From: Lysobacteraceae bacterium
Lineage (GTDB): Bacteria > Pseudomonadota > Gammaproteobacteria > Xanthomonadales > Xanthomonadaceae
Length of the DNA: 9,479 nt
Assembly (NCBI GenBank): GCA_027483745.1
Contig: JAIXTZ010000282.1
Span: forward strand, 1 to 9,479
Reading direction: 5' to 3'
Made by a program: the position numbers and the translations under genes
Shown here: positions 6,641 to 9,479 of the stretch, in pieces
Layout of the letters: each line of letters starts with the position of its first letter
Position numbering within the stretch: position 1 is the first letter of the stretch
The notes under the pieces: generated by a model
Seen by the model: only the letters and a program-made list of their open reading frames with translations
Databases searched by the model: none
What the model was told of the DNA's origin: nothing

Positions 6641-7033
6641 TTACTGCGCTCCGGTGTCGCCGGTCGTTGGCGCGAGGTCCGCTGCCTTGGCCCGCCGCGC
6701 CGCGGCGCGGGCCTGCAGGCCGCGCCAGCTCGCAGCAACCACGAGGCCCACCGAGATCAGGGTTTCGGCCCAGGCCAGCGCGGTGACGTCAGGATTGCTC
6801 CACAGCTCCATCACGCCGTGCGAGAAGTAGAGCAGGGCCGCTACACCGCCCCAGAAGCCGGCGCTCGGGTGCCCAAACACGCCCAGCAGCACCGCGGGCA
6901 GGATCGGCAGGCTCATCAATCCGAGGACGAAGACCGGCGGTAGCCAGGTGGACGGCGCCACCCACAGGTGCCAGACGGGCTGCAGCAGGGCCAGGGCAAG
7001 GATCCAAGGCAGCGGTCGAAGCAAGGCGTTCAT
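6641..7033 (-). CDS. DUF2069 family four-helix membrane protein
   Basis: This is a 130-residue protein with four hydrophobic segments (about residues 8-22, 31-51, 58-73, 86-102) and a basic, Ala-rich C-terminal tail (AARAAARRAK). The block YFSHGVMELWSNP after the third helix is characteristic of DUF2069 proteins, as far as I recognise them. Their function is unknown. They are often found beside wrbA, as here: the gene starts 44 nt after the wrbA stop. The ribosome site is weak (GAGA 9 nt upstream). Longer in-frame extensions upstream would run through wrbA in another frame and are not credible. Confidence 0.85.
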   Translation of the reverse strand: MNALLRPLPWILALALLQPVWHLWVAPSTWLPPVFVLGLMSLPILPAVLLGVFGHPSAGFWGGVAALLYFSHGVMELWSNPDVTALAWAETLISVGLVVAASWRGLQARAAARRAKAADLAPTTGDTGAQ

Positions 7034-7077
7034 CGTTCCGGATCTCGCAGGGTCGTCGGTCGTGGTTGGGGGCGGGG

Positions 7078-9057
<1,980 letters not shown>

Positions 9058-9058
<1 letters not shown>

Positions 9059-9479
9059 TGCCTTTCCGCCCCGCTTTCGCCCGCTCCGCGCTTGTCGCCC
9101 TCACCGCCTTGGCGCTAGCCGCCTGCGGCCCGTCGGAGTCGACGTCGCCGGATGCCGGCCCGGTCGAAGCCGCCACGCCGATCGGTGAGGCGGCGCCTGC
9201 CGAGCCCGCGCCGGCGTCCACGGAGGCCACGCCCGCCGCCACGCCGCCGGCCGACGCCGCGAAGCCCACGCATCCCACGCTCGCCGTCGATACGGTCGAC
9301 CACGGTCGCTTCGACCTCGCCGCACAGCGCGGCCAGTGGGTGGTGGTGAACTTCTGGGCGACCTGGTGCGCGCCCTGCCTGAAGGAGATCCCCGACCTGA
9401 ATGCGCTGGATGCGAAGCGCGAGGATCTCGTCGTCATCGGCCTCGCCTACGAGGAAATCACCCCCGAGGCGATGCGCGC
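9058..9479 (+). CDS. TlpA-like thioredoxin-fold lipoprotein, N-terminal part (cut by window edge)
   Basis: About 140 codons are visible. A signal peptide ends in a lipobox, LALAAC, with Cys23 as the lipidation site; Gly at +2 suggests no inner-membrane retention signal of the Asp type. A linker of about 45 residues rich in Ala, Pro, Thr and Glu follows (24-70). A TlpA/ResA-like domain then starts, with VVVNFWATWCAPCLKEIPDL; the redox motif is WCAPC with Cys104 and Cys107. This motif is usual for periplasmic thiol:disulfide reductases, for example those that reduce apocytochrome c or maintain other periplasmic thiols. The cis-proline region is outside the window. The ATG overlaps the yihY stop (TGATG), so the two are likely translationally coupled. 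Confidence 0.9.

Overview
The window is high-GC bacterial DNA with tightly packed genes, GTG as well as ATG starts and 1-4 bp stop/start overlaps. The gene set points to the gammaproteobacterial order Xanthomonadales (Lysobacter/Xanthomonas relatives): a cbb3 oxidase operon, a secreted S8 protease with a C-terminal P domain, a WrbA/DUF2069 pair, and a long YihY. The order-level placement is an inference from gene content; no rRNA or marker gene is present.

Region 1 (1-3749, minus strand) is the cytochrome cbb3 oxidase operon, read ccoN, ccoO, ccoQ, ccoP, a small two-helix membrane protein of unknown function, then the start of ccoG, which runs off the left edge. CcoN is the haem b/b3-CuB catalytic subunit with all expected ligands. 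CcoO and CcoP are the mono-haem and di-haem cytochromes c that feed it electrons. CcoQ is the small accessory subunit, and CcoG is a metal/electron-transfer protein for oxidase assembly. A symmetric FNR/Anr-type box lies upstream of ccoN at a spacing that suits oxygen-responsive activation.

Region 2 (3750-4229) is a 480-bp divergent intergenic region. It holds the FNR/Anr box, a near-perfect 23-bp palindrome, and three GTGAC direct repeats spaced by 22 and 11 bp. Region 3 (4230-6005, plus strand) is a secreted subtilisin-family protease: signal peptide, I9-like prodomain, S8 catalytic domain, P domain. It is followed by two strong hairpins that separate it from the convergent genes.

Region 4 (6123-7668, minus strand) is a probable operon: wrbA (NAD(P)H:quinone oxidoreductase), a four-helix DUF2069 membrane protein, and a short single-domain asparaginase-like protein. 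Region 5 (7793-end, plus strand) has a long YihY/UPF0761 membrane protein whose stop overlaps the start of a TlpA-like thioredoxin-fold lipoprotein that is cut by the right edge.

Most of the window is well-understood core metabolism. The parts least explained are the regulatory elements in the 3750-4229 intergenic region and the uncharacterised 97-residue membrane protein inside the cbb3 operon. I found no CRISPR array, transposon, tRNA, rRNA or evident new multi-gene system.
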